Shown here: positions 8,165 to 16,136 of the stretch, piece by piece
Layout: each line of letters starts with the position of its first letter
Numbering within the stretch: the first letter of the stretch is position 1
NCBI RefSeq assembly: GCF_007559335.1
Contig: NZ_VMBG01000001.1
Span: forward strand, 2,108,001 to 2,172,000
Reading direction: 5' to 3'
DNA length: 64,000 bases
DNA from: Rariglobus hedericola
GTDB taxonomy: Bacteria; Verrucomicrobiota; Verrucomicrobiia; Opitutales; Opitutaceae
Program-made: the position numbers and the translations under genes
Notes under the pieces: model-generated
Database searches by the model: none
What the model was told of the DNA's origin: nothing
Seen by the model: the letters and a program-made list of their open reading frames with translations, nothing else

Positions 8165-9033
8165 CCGGCGACCTCAGTTTCTCCGCCCGGCAAAGGCTCC
8201 TGCTCATCCCGGTTTACACGCTGCTCGTGATGGCCGCCGCGCTCACACTTGTGCCGTTCATCTGGATGGCTTGCGCCGCCTTCAAGGGTAACGCCGATTT
8301 TTTCTCCTCCGTTTTTCTTCCACGTGGCGACGGCTTTCTCGGCATCGCCTGGGACCGCCTCACCGTCGTCAATTTCAAGCGTCTCTTCACCGAACTCAGC
8401 ATCGGCAACGCGCTGCTCAACTCGTTCTTCCTGTCATCGGTCAGCGCGATCGCCGCCACGCTTTGCTCCGCCGCCGGCGGCTACGCCCTCGCCAAGTTCC
8501 GCTTCGCCGGTCGCGGCTTCGTGCTGAATCTCGTGCTCGTCGCCCTCGTCATCCCCGGCCCGCTGCTCATGGCCCCGGGCTACCAGCTGATCTACAAGCT
8601 CGGGCTGCTCGACACCTACGCGGGCCTGATCCTCCCGGGCGTCGCGCCCGCCTTCGGCATTTTCCTTTTCCGTCAGGCCACCATGAACGCCATTCCGCAC
8701 GAGCTCCTCGAAAGCGCGCGTATCGACGGCGCCGGCGAGCTTCGCATTTTCTTCACGTTGGTCCTGCCGCTTCTCCGTCCGATGATCGGTGCGTTTCTGA
8801 TGATCACGTTCCTCGGCACATGGAACAACTTCATCGGCCCGCAGATCATCCTGCAGTCGCCCGAACTCTTTCCGCTTTCTGTCGCCATTAATCAACTACG
8901 CGGACTCTACGGCCAGGACTACGGCATGATCATGTCGGGCACGCTGGTCTCCATCGCGCCGGTGCTCTGCCTCTTCCTCCTTCTCCAGAAGGAATTCATC
9001 GCCGGCCTCACCAGCGGCGCCGTCAAAGGATAA
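8161..9033 (+). CDS. Sugar ABC transporter permease (MalG/UgpE-type)
   Basis: A 290-residue membrane protein with six predicted helices. It has the second-permease hallmarks: the N-terminal PFIWMACAAFKGNADFF loop, YALAKFRFAGRG near the middle, and the EAA-type loop ELLESARIDGAGELRIFFTLVLPLLRP. It forms the channel with the upstream permease. No ATPase gene of the MsmX/UgpC type is encoded in this cluster, so the ATPase is presumably supplied from another locus, as is common for CUT1 importers. The next gene starts 4 nt after the stop. Confidence 0.95.
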   Translation: MTGDLSFSARQRLLLIPVYTLLVMAAALTLVPFIWMACAAFKGNADFFSSVFLPRGDGFLGIAWDRLTVVNFKRLFTELSIGNALLNSFFLSSVSAIAATLCSAAGGYALAKFRFAGRGFVLNLVLVALVIPGPLLMAPGYQLIYKLGLLDTYAGLILPGVAPAFGIFLFRQATMNAIPHELLESARIDGAGELRIFFTLVLPLLRPMIGAFLMITFLGTWNNFIGPQIILQSPELFPLSVAINQLRGLYGQDYGMIMSGTLVSIAPVLCLFLLLQKEFIAGLTSGAVKG

Positions 9034-9037
9034 TTTT

Positions 9038-10345
9038 ATGAAAACCCCACGTCTGCTCCTCGCCCTCGTTTTCACTTTCGCAGCCTCCATGCTCCCGGCC
9101 GCGCCGTCCAAGGTCGCCATCGTCTCCAAGGGCGCCGGCTACGAACTCCAGTTCAACGGCCAGCCCTACATCGCGAAGGGCGTCACCTTCAGCGGCAGCG
9201 GCGGCCCCGCCAATTATGAGAAGGACATGGCGCGTCTTGCCTCCATCGGCGTGAACTCCATCCGCACGTGGGGCGTTGGTGACGACACGCTACGCCTCCT
9301 CGATGCCGCCCACAAAAACGGCATCACCGTCATGGTCGGTCTCTGGCTTCGCCACGGCCGTCCCGGCATGGAGGGCGACGACAGTTTCGACTACACCAAG
9401 GACACGTCCGGCGTCCGCAAACAGCTCGACGACACCATCGCCGCCGTCCGCAAATACAAAGACCATCCCGCCGTCCTCGTCTGGGGCGCCGGCAACGAGG
9501 TCATCCTCAACTGCCCCAACGACGCCGTGAAGGAGGCCTACGCCAGGTTCCTCGAAAAGGTCGTGCAGGAAATCAAGAAGACCGATCCCAACCACCCCGT
9601 CGTCTCCGTCGACGCCTGGACCGTCGGCCTGTCCTGGTGGGAAAAATACGTCCCGTCCCTCGACGCCTACGGCATCAACGCCTACGGCCGCGGCCTCATC
9701 GGCCTCCCCGGCACGCTCGCCAAGGATGGCGTCAAAAAGCCGTGGTTCATCACCGAGTTCGGCTCCCAGGGCGAATGGGACGTGGGCAAGGACGACAACG
9801 GCGTTCCCCGCGAGCCCGACGACGAGGAGAAATACAACGTCATCACCGCCGTATGGTCCGAGGGCTTGAAACCGCAGATCGACGCCGGCCGTTGCCTCGG
9901 TCTTTACGTGTTCAACTTCAGCGCCTCCTTCGACCACACCAACCTCTGGCTGGGCATGTTGTCCGGCGAACGCTCCCGTCCGCCCTTCCACGCGGTCGAG
10001 GAAATCTACACCGGAAAAAAATCCGACGCCGTTCTGCCTCACGTTGTCGGCATCGCCGTGCGCGACGTGCAGGTTCTCTCCGACGGAACCTGGGCCACCG
10101 TGAAGTTCATCGTCAAAGATCCCGAGTCCAAGCCGCTCGACATCTCGTTCGCCTACCTCAACCGCAACGCCGCTTCCCGCCACGAGCGCGACGCCGTCAA
10201 CATCGTCGAATCCAAGGCCGGCCCCGCCAAAAATATCTGGCTGGTAAAGATGCCCAAGATCAAGGGCTCCCTCAAACTCTACGCCATCGTGAAGGACACG
10301 CGTAACAACCTCGTGACCGCCACCACGTCGGTGAAGGTGCCGTAA
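9038..10345 (+). CDS. Exported clan GH-A glycoside hydrolase, tandem copy 1
   Basis: A 435-residue protein with a signal peptide (MKTPRLLLALVFTFAASMLPAA). The TIM barrel shows ASIGVNSIRTWGVGDD (68-83), VWGAGNEV with putative acid/base Glu154, and FITEFGSQGEWD with putative nucleophile Glu240. A beta-sandwich-like C-terminal region follows (about 335-435). The catalytic arrangement is that of GH2/GH5-type retaining enzymes; the CAZy family and substrate are not certain. It is closely similar throughout to the next gene, so the pair looks like a tandem duplication. It is last-but-one in the transporter operon, which suggests that it produces the sugars that are imported. Confidence 0.8.
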   Translation: MKTPRLLLALVFTFAASMLPAAPSKVAIVSKGAGYELQFNGQPYIAKGVTFSGSGGPANYEKDMARLASIGVNSIRTWGVGDDTLRLLDAAHKNGITVMVGLWLRHGRPGMEGDDSFDYTKDTSGVRKQLDDTIAAVRKYKDHPAVLVWGAGNEVILNCPNDAVKEAYARFLEKVVQEIKKTDPNHPVVSVDAWTVGLSWWEKYVPSLDAYGINAYGRGLIGLPGTLAKDGVKKPWFITEFGSQGEWDVGKDDNGVPREPDDEEKYNVITAVWSEGLKPQIDAGRCLGLYVFNFSASFDHTNLWLGMLSGERSRPPFHAVEEIYTGKKSDAVLPHVVGIAVRDVQVLSDGTWATVKFIVKDPESKPLDISFAYLNRNAASRHERDAVNIVESKAGPAKNIWLVKMPKIKGSLKLYAIVKDTRNNLVTATTSVKVP

Positions 10346-10372
10346 GCCTCCAGTCATCTTCGTATCCACACC

Positions 10373-11668
10373 ATGTCGCGCCTTCTCATCCTCCTGCTTG
10401 CCGCGTTCGCTTTGATCGCGCGCGCCGCGGCCGCCGTCGAAGTCGTTTCCACGGGCGAGGGTCGCTGGGAACTGCGCGCCGACGGCCGGCCCTACGAGAT
10501 ACGCGGCGTCACCTTCAGCGGCACCGGCGGACCCGCCGCCTACGATCGCGATTGCGAAAAACTCGCCGCCATCGGCGTGAATACGATTCGCACGTGGGGT
10601 GCCGGCAACGACACGCCCGCACTCCTAGATGCCGCGCACAAACACGGGTTGCGCGTCCTCCTCGGTCTCTGGTTCCGCCACGGCCAGCCGGGCGCGGAGG
10701 CGGATGACAGTTTCGATTACACGAGGGACACCGCCGGCATCGCCAGCCAGCAGGCGGCGATTCTGAAAAGCGTGCGCGCTTACAAAGACCATCCCGCGCT
10801 CCTCGCGTGGGGCGTCGGTAACGAGGTGTTCCTCAACCTTCCCAACGACGAGGCCAAGACCGCCTACGCCCTCGCGCTCGAAGCCGCCTGCCGCGAGATC
10901 AAGCTCATCGATCCCCATCATCCGCTCATCGCGGTCGACGCTTTCACGAAGGGCGTTTCCTGGGTCGAGCGTTTCTGCCCGTCCGTCGATGCGCATGGCA
11001 TCAATATCTACGGGGCCGGCATTGCCGCGTTGCCCGCCGCCCTCGCCAAGGCCGGTTCCACGCGCCCGTGGTTGGTCACCGAATACGGATCACGCGGCGA
11101 CTGGGACACGCCCAAGGACAAAAATGGCGTCAAACTCGAATCCTCCGATGACGAAAAATACCGCGTCATCACCGATGCCTGGAATAAAACCATCACCCCC
11201 CAGCGCATCGCCGGCCGCTGTCTCGGCCTGTTCGTTTTCAATTACAGCAACTCGCTGAGCTACACGAATCTCAAGCACGGCCTTCTCCTCGGCGAATCCA
11301 CACGTCCGGCCTGGCACGCCGTCCGTGAAATCTACCTCGGCGAGAAACCATCGGCACCACTCACAAGCGTCACCCGCTTTCGCGTCATCTCGCGCGATGA
11401 TGCGCCCGCCGGCTGGATGGCCGTTGAAGTCACGCTGGCTGAGGCCACCACAAAATTCCCCGCCATCACTTTCGCCTGCAACTTCCGCTCCGCCGCCACC
11501 CGCTCCAAACGCGACGCTATCATCTCGCTCGAATCCAGACCCGGACCCAGCCCCGACATCTGGTTTATCCGTCCGCCGGACATCAAGGGTCCTGCTAAAA
11601 TTTACGCCCTGCTCACCGACGCGTCCCATGTCGTGGTGACTGCCACCACTTCGACCATCTTCCCGTGA
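10373..11668 (+). CDS. Exported clan GH-A glycoside hydrolase, tandem copy 2
   Basis: A 431-residue paralogue of the preceding protein, with the same architecture. It has a signal peptide (MSRLLILLLAAFALIARAAA), AAIGVNTIRTWGAGND, AWGVGNEV with putative acid/base Glu151, VTEYGSRGDWD with putative nucleophile Glu237, and a beta-rich C-terminal part. Conserved matches run through the whole length, including SFDYT, YKDHPA, NLPND/NCPND, DAHGINIYG/DAYGINAYG and RCLGLFVFNYS/RCLGLYVFNFS. It is the last gene of the operon; no clear terminator follows. Confidence 0.8.
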   Translation: MSRLLILLLAAFALIARAAAAVEVVSTGEGRWELRADGRPYEIRGVTFSGTGGPAAYDRDCEKLAAIGVNTIRTWGAGNDTPALLDAAHKHGLRVLLGLWFRHGQPGAEADDSFDYTRDTAGIASQQAAILKSVRAYKDHPALLAWGVGNEVFLNLPNDEAKTAYALALEAACREIKLIDPHHPLIAVDAFTKGVSWVERFCPSVDAHGINIYGAGIAALPAALAKAGSTRPWLVTEYGSRGDWDTPKDKNGVKLESSDDEKYRVITDAWNKTITPQRIAGRCLGLFVFNYSNSLSYTNLKHGLLLGESTRPAWHAVREIYLGEKPSAPLTSVTRFRVISRDDAPAGWMAVEVTLAEATTKFPAITFACNFRSAATRSKRDAIISLESRPGPSPDIWFIRPPDIKGPAKIYALLTDASHVVVTATTSTIFP

Positions 11669-11932
11669 ACCGGCCTGACCACCTATATTTTTGATTTTCA
11701 GCATAGCATTCAGACCGCCTTAAACCGCCCGCTTTAACCCTCCCTCCCTCCCATCGCCCTCCGCCGACATAGCAATTGCCTAAACAATTGCTCGAAATGT
11801 GTTCGCTTCATTCATCAACCTGACTGGACAAGCACCGAGCTTCCCGCTCGTGTGTCTTAACCCCTCTTTTCCCACCCGCCCCGGGCACCCAACGTAGTCC
11901 TCCCCAAACTACACCCTTTACGCTTTCCCATC
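11669..11932. promoter_or_regulatory. Upstream region of the MoxR operon with a perfect inverted repeat
   Basis: This 264-nt gap separates the carbohydrate operon from the moxR operon and holds no gene. An 8-bp perfect inverted repeat lies at 11771-11792 (arms AGCAATTG and CAATTGCT, 6-nt centre). It has no T-run, so it is more likely a protein-binding site than a terminator. An AT-rich stretch near 11681-11705 could hold the promoter. Confidence 0.45.
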
Positions 11933-13003
11933 ATGTCTGACTCCACCGAAGAATCCGTCCCCGCACCGGCCCCCGAGACCGCCGCTCCCGTCTCCTACGA
12001 AGCGTCACCCGTCGGCCCCGAACAGATTGATTACTGCCGCCAGGTTTACGCCGCCATCCAAGGCGAACTCTCCAAGGTCATCGTCGGCCAGCAACAGGTC
12101 GTCGAAGAGATCCTCATCGCCATCTTCACCCGTTCGCACGCGCTCCTCGTCGGCGTGCCCGGCCTCGCGAAAACCCTGCTCATCTCGACCCTCGCCGACA
12201 CGCTCGCCATGTCGTTCAAGCGCGTGCAGTTCACGCCCGACTTGATGCCGTCCGACATCACCGGCACCGAGGTCATCTACACCGATCCGCTCACCCAGGA
12301 GCGCTCCTTCAAGTTCATCAACGGTCCTCTCTTCGCCAACATCGTCCTCGCCGACGAAATCAACCGCACACCTCCGAAAACCCAGGCCGCCTTGCTCGAG
12401 GCCATGCAGGAGCGCCGCGTTACTGTCGGTGGCAAAACCCACAAGCTCCCCGCCCCGTTCTTCGTGCTCGCGACCCAGAATCCGCTGGAGCAGGAAGGCA
12501 CCTATCCTCTCCCCGAGGCGCAGCTCGACAGATTTATGTTCCTCATCCGCGTTGGCTATCCGTCCGACGAGGAAGAGCTCGAAATCATGAAGCGCGCCTC
12601 CGCCAAGGGTGAACAACCGCAGGTCGTCATCGACGCCGAGCAGGTCATCGCCCTCCAGGAGATCGTGAAATCGATGCCGGTCGCCGACCACGTGTATCAC
12701 TACGCCAAGGCCCTCGTCCGCGCCACCCGCACCGGCGAACCCGACGCACTGGAACCCGCGAAGAAATGGTTGAGCGTCGGTGCCGGTCCCCGCGCCAGCC
12801 TCTCGATCATCACCGCCGCCAAGGCCCACGCCGTCATCCACGGCCAGAACCATGTCGGCTGCGAAAACATCGCGGCGGTCGCCCACGCGATCCTGCGCCA
12901 CCGTATCGCCGTGAACTTCACCGCGCAGAGCGAAGGCGTCACCACCGACGCGGTCATCACCGAGCTCCTCCAGCTCATCCCCGCCAACCAGCCGCTAGCC
13001 TGA
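11933..13003 (+). CDS. MoxR-family AAA+ ATPase
   Basis: A 356-residue protein with Walker A GVPGLAKT (74-81), Walker B VLADEINR (about 138-145), and sensor/lid features including LATQNPLEQEGTYPLPEAQLDRF, the MoxR hallmark. MoxR ATPases act as chaperone-like remodellers and are usually encoded with DUF58 and vWA-domain proteins, on which they are thought to act; exactly that order is found here. An acidic, Pro/Ala-rich N-terminal extension precedes the core. It is the first gene of a seven-gene same-strand unit to 23012. Confidence 0.96.
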   Translation: MSDSTEESVPAPAPETAAPVSYEASPVGPEQIDYCRQVYAAIQGELSKVIVGQQQVVEEILIAIFTRSHALLVGVPGLAKTLLISTLADTLAMSFKRVQFTPDLMPSDITGTEVIYTDPLTQERSFKFINGPLFANIVLADEINRTPPKTQAALLEAMQERRVTVGGKTHKLPAPFFVLATQNPLEQEGTYPLPEAQLDRFMFLIRVGYPSDEEELEIMKRASAKGEQPQVVIDAEQVIALQEIVKSMPVADHVYHYAKALVRATRTGEPDALEPAKKWLSVGAGPRASLSIITAAKAHAVIHGQNHVGCENIAAVAHAILRHRIAVNFTAQSEGVTTDAVITELLQLIPANQPLA

Positions 13004-13081
13004 GTCCGTTCTCCGCCGTCGGTCTTCAGTCACCTGAAGTCCGTCTTCCCGTAGTCTGTCCTCCGTCCTCTGTCTTCAGTC
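13004..13081 (+). repeat. Pyrimidine-rich intergenic repeat block (TCYGTCCTCCG type)
   Basis: The gap between the MoxR and DUF58 genes is a run of short, imperfect units such as GTCTTCAGTC, GTCCGTCTTCC and CTGTCCTCCGTCCTCTGTC. A very similar block occurs just before the YchJ-type gene at 38902-38947. No ribosome-binding site is recognisable within it before the DUF58 start. Confidence 0.55.
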
Positions 13082-13975
13082 ATGGCCGCCACGCATACCC
13101 TCCTCGACCCCGACACACTGTCGCGCGCTGAACCGCTCGGTCTCTTCGCGCGTCGCGTCGTCGAGGGCTATCGCGTGGGCGAACATCGTTCACCGTTCAA
13201 CGGCTTCGCCATCGAGTTTTCGCAACACCGCGAATACTCGCCCGGCGACGACCCGCGCCACCTGGACTGGAAGATCCTCGGCCGTTCCGACAAGTATTAC
13301 ATCAAGCAATACGAACAGGACACCAACTTCGTCGCGCACCTCCTCCTCGATGGCAGCGCGTCGATGTCGTTCGCTTCCGGCACTGTATCGAAAATCCAAT
13401 ACGCCCGCGGACTTGTCGCGTGCTTGAGCTTCCTGATCCTCCAGCAACGCGACGCCGTCACCGCCACGATCTTCGACGACCGCCCGCGCGAGACGTTTCA
13501 ACGCACCGACAGTCTCGGCAAGGTCCACCAGCTTTGCACGCAGCTCACGAATTTCACCCCCGCCCGCCCCGGTAATCTCCGCGCCTGCCTTCAGGATTAC
13601 GCCGCCCGCCTCAGCGCCCGCGGCATCGTGGTGGTCATCAGTGATCTGCTCGATGATCCGGCCGACCTCCTGCAAGGCCTGCGTCGCCTGAGCCTCACCC
13701 GCAGCGAGGTCATCGTCTTCCAAGTGCTCGACAACGAGGAGATCACGTTCCCGCTCGAAGGAAACGTCCGCTTCATCGGACTGGAAGACGACTCGCGCCT
13801 CCAGACCAACCCCGCCGATCTGCGCAAGAGCTACCTCGCCGCGTTCAACGAGCATCAGAAGGCCGTCCGCCGCGCCTGCGAACAATGCGGCGTCCATTAT
13901 ACTCTCTGCGACACCAGCCGCCCCCTCGCCGAGGCCCTGACCGGTTACCTCGCTTTCCGCTCCAAAGCCGGCTGA
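13082..13975 (+). CDS. DUF58 domain protein
   Basis: A 297-residue protein with the DUF58 signature YSPGDDPRHLDWK (52-64) followed by KYYIKQYEQDTN. A von Willebrand A-like core carries LLLDGSASM, a MIDAS-type Asp-x-Ser-x-Ser motif (about 89-95). No membrane helix is evident, in contrast to many DUF58 proteins that carry N-terminal helices. DUF58 proteins are partners of MoxR ATPases in cell-envelope or stress-related complexes; the molecular role is not established. It lies 78 nt downstream of moxR, across the pyrimidine-rich repeat. Confidence 0.93.
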   Translation: MAATHTLLDPDTLSRAEPLGLFARRVVEGYRVGEHRSPFNGFAIEFSQHREYSPGDDPRHLDWKILGRSDKYYIKQYEQDTNFVAHLLLDGSASMSFASGTVSKIQYARGLVACLSFLILQQRDAVTATIFDDRPRETFQRTDSLGKVHQLCTQLTNFTPARPGNLRACLQDYAARLSARGIVVVISDLLDDPADLLQGLRRLSLTRSEVIVFQVLDNEEITFPLEGNVRFIGLEDDSRLQTNPADLRKSYLAAFNEHQKAVRRACEQCGVHYTLCDTSRPLAEALTGYLAFRSKAG

Positions 13976-13991
13976 CCCCACCGCACCCGCG

Positions 13992-16130
13992 ATGCAATTT
14001 TTAGCCCCAGCCGCCCTCGCCGGACTCGCCGCAGTTTCCCTGCCGGTGATCATCCATCTGCTCAACAAACTCCGCATCCGCGAAGTGCGTTGGGCCGCGA
14101 TGCGTTTCCTTCTGGCTGCCGCGCAGAAAAACCAACGCCGCGTAAAAATGCAGGACCTCCTGCTGCTCATCCTGCGCTGCCTCGTGCTCGCCTTGATCGT
14201 GTTCGCATTCGCCCGCCCCACCTTCCAGGCCGTCGAAAAATCCAGCCTCGTCGCCGGCGATCCGCTCACCGTCATGGTCCTTCTCGACCAGTCAGCCAGC
14301 ATGGGTGCCAGCGATGGTGTAGAGACACGTTTCGCCGCCGCGCGCACCGCGACTCTCAGTTTCCTCGAGGAACTTCCCTCCGGTTCCGCCGCCGGCCTGT
14401 TGCTCGTCAACGATAGCTACGCCAGTCCCGTCTCCCGTCCGTCCCGCGATCTCTCCCTGGTTCGTCGCAGTGTGGAACTCGCCAAGATCACCGACCGTGG
14501 AACTGATTTTCAACCCGCCCTCCGCGCTGCGATCGAGGCGTTGCGCAATCTGCCCGGCCGCCGCGAAATCCATCTCTTCACCGACAACCAGCTCTCCGGC
14601 TGGCGCACCCTCGAGCCCGTGCGCGAATTTCTGAAGACCGCCCCCGACATCAAGGTCTTCATCGTCACCCCCGGCGCCGGCTCCGCCAGCACCGGCAACC
14701 TCGCCATCACCAACCTCAAGCTCGACACCGCCATCCCCGTTGCCGGCCAGCCCATGCGCGTCCTCGCCGAGATCACCAACCACGGCGAAGCCCCCGTGGA
14801 TGGCGTGCGCCTTACCCTCTCGGTGGACGATGATGCCCCGTCCGCCGACGCCGTGGTCGGCCAGCTCGCCGCCGGTGGCACCCGTTATGTGCCGTTGCTG
14901 GTTCGTCTGCCGGGCACCGGTTTCCACACGCTCACCGCCGCCTTGCCCTCCGACCGTCTCGCCTTCGACAACCGCCGCACGCTGGCCCTCGAGATCGCGC
15001 CGGCCCGTGACGTGCTCGTCGTCGAATCCCGCCGCGGCCCCGCCCCGTGGCAGGGCACCGGGCACTTCCTCGCGAGCGCACTCGCTCCCGTCGATGAAGA
15101 AGCAGCCTCGCGTCATTATCTCCATGTCACCCGCGTCACCGCTGCCGATGTCGATGCGTCCAAATTGTCCGGCTACTCCGTGATTTTTCTCGCCGGCGCC
15201 GATCCGCTGCTGCCCGCCGCCGTGACCGGGCTCGCCCAGTTCGTGCGCGATGGTGGCGGTCTCGTCGTCATGCCCGGCGATGCCACCCCCGCCGACTTGT
15301 TCCTCGATGCGCCCTGGCCGGACCTCCTGCCCGCCTCCATCAACCCGCCTTCCGCCCCGTCTCAAGGCACCATCGAAGCCGGACCTTATAACAATCCCCT
15401 GCTCACCCTCTGGAACGATCCCGCCTCGGGCAACCTCTCGGCCGTGCGTTTCAGCAAGGTCTTCTCGCTCGATCCCGTGAAGTCCGCCGAGGTCTCCACC
15501 GTGCTTCGTCTCGCCGACACGACCCCGGTGATAATGGAGCGCACCGTTGGCAAAGGCCGCGTGGTCCTGTTCGCCGCGCCCCCCGTCCCCACGTGGACCA
15601 ATCTCCCGCTGCACCCCGCCTTCGTGCCGCTCGTCCACCGTCTCTACGCCGCCACCGCGCACACCTCTTCGCTCAAGCTCAACCTGGCCCCCGGCGATAC
15701 GTTCCAGGCTCCCGTGCCCATCGAACAACTCAACCGCGATGTCTATGTGCGCGGTCCCGGTGAGAACGCCAAGATCGTCGCCGTCGGCCGCACCGAGCTC
15801 GTCGGCACGCAAGCCATGCTTCGTGTTCGCAACACGTCCGACGCCGGCCGCTATACCGTTTACGTCGGCCAGAATGAACGCCCCGATTTCTACTTCGCCG
15901 TTCAATCCCCGTCCGACGAATCCGACCTCAAGACCGCTCCGTCCGACATCCTCACGACTGACGTCATTCCCACGGCCACCGCCGCGGGCGCCTCTGCACC
16001 GGCAGCAGTCGCCGCGCCGTCGGGCCCGCTCCTCACCGCACGGCAGCTTTGGATGATCGCCCTCGCCGCCGCCGCTTTTCTTTCCTGCACCGAGCTCATG
16101 CTGGCCCTTCGCTCCAGCCGCTCCCGCTAA
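13992..16130 (+). CDS. BatA-type vWA membrane protein
   Basis: A 712-residue protein. The N-terminus (FLAPAALAGLAAVSLPVIIHLLN, residues 3-25) and the second helix (LLLLILRCLVLALIVFAFARP) form the BatA aerotolerance-regulator N-terminal domain. A von Willebrand A domain follows, with MIDAS motif Asp99-Gln-Ser-Ala-Ser103 and TDN at about 195-197. CARDB/Ig-like beta domains and a glutamine-amidotransferase-like region (FLAGADPLLP, VMPGDATP) come next. A last helix is near residues 681-705, giving a large periplasmic portion. It follows DUF58 with a 16-nt gap. Its MoxR partnership is inferred from family knowledge. Confidence 0.88.
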   Translation: MQFLAPAALAGLAAVSLPVIIHLLNKLRIREVRWAAMRFLLAAAQKNQRRVKMQDLLLLILRCLVLALIVFAFARPTFQAVEKSSLVAGDPLTVMVLLDQSASMGASDGVETRFAAARTATLSFLEELPSGSAAGLLLVNDSYASPVSRPSRDLSLVRRSVELAKITDRGTDFQPALRAAIEALRNLPGRREIHLFTDNQLSGWRTLEPVREFLKTAPDIKVFIVTPGAGSASTGNLAITNLKLDTAIPVAGQPMRVLAEITNHGEAPVDGVRLTLSVDDDAPSADAVVGQLAAGGTRYVPLLVRLPGTGFHTLTAALPSDRLAFDNRRTLALEIAPARDVLVVESRRGPAPWQGTGHFLASALAPVDEEAASRHYLHVTRVTAADVDASKLSGYSVIFLAGADPLLPAAVTGLAQFVRDGGGLVVMPGDATPADLFLDAPWPDLLPASINPPSAPSQGTIEAGPYNNPLLTLWNDPASGNLSAVRFSKVFSLDPVKSAEVSTVLRLADTTPVIMERTVGKGRVVLFAAPPVPTWTNLPLHPAFVPLVHRLYAATAHTSSLKLNLAPGDTFQAPVPIEQLNRDVYVRGPGENAKIVAVGRTELVGTQAMLRVRNTSDAGRYTVYVGQNERPDFYFAVQSPSDESDLKTAPSDILTTDVIPTATAAGASAPAAVAAPSGPLLTARQLWMIALAAAAFLSCTELMLALRSSRSR

Positions 16131-16136
16131 CGCCCC

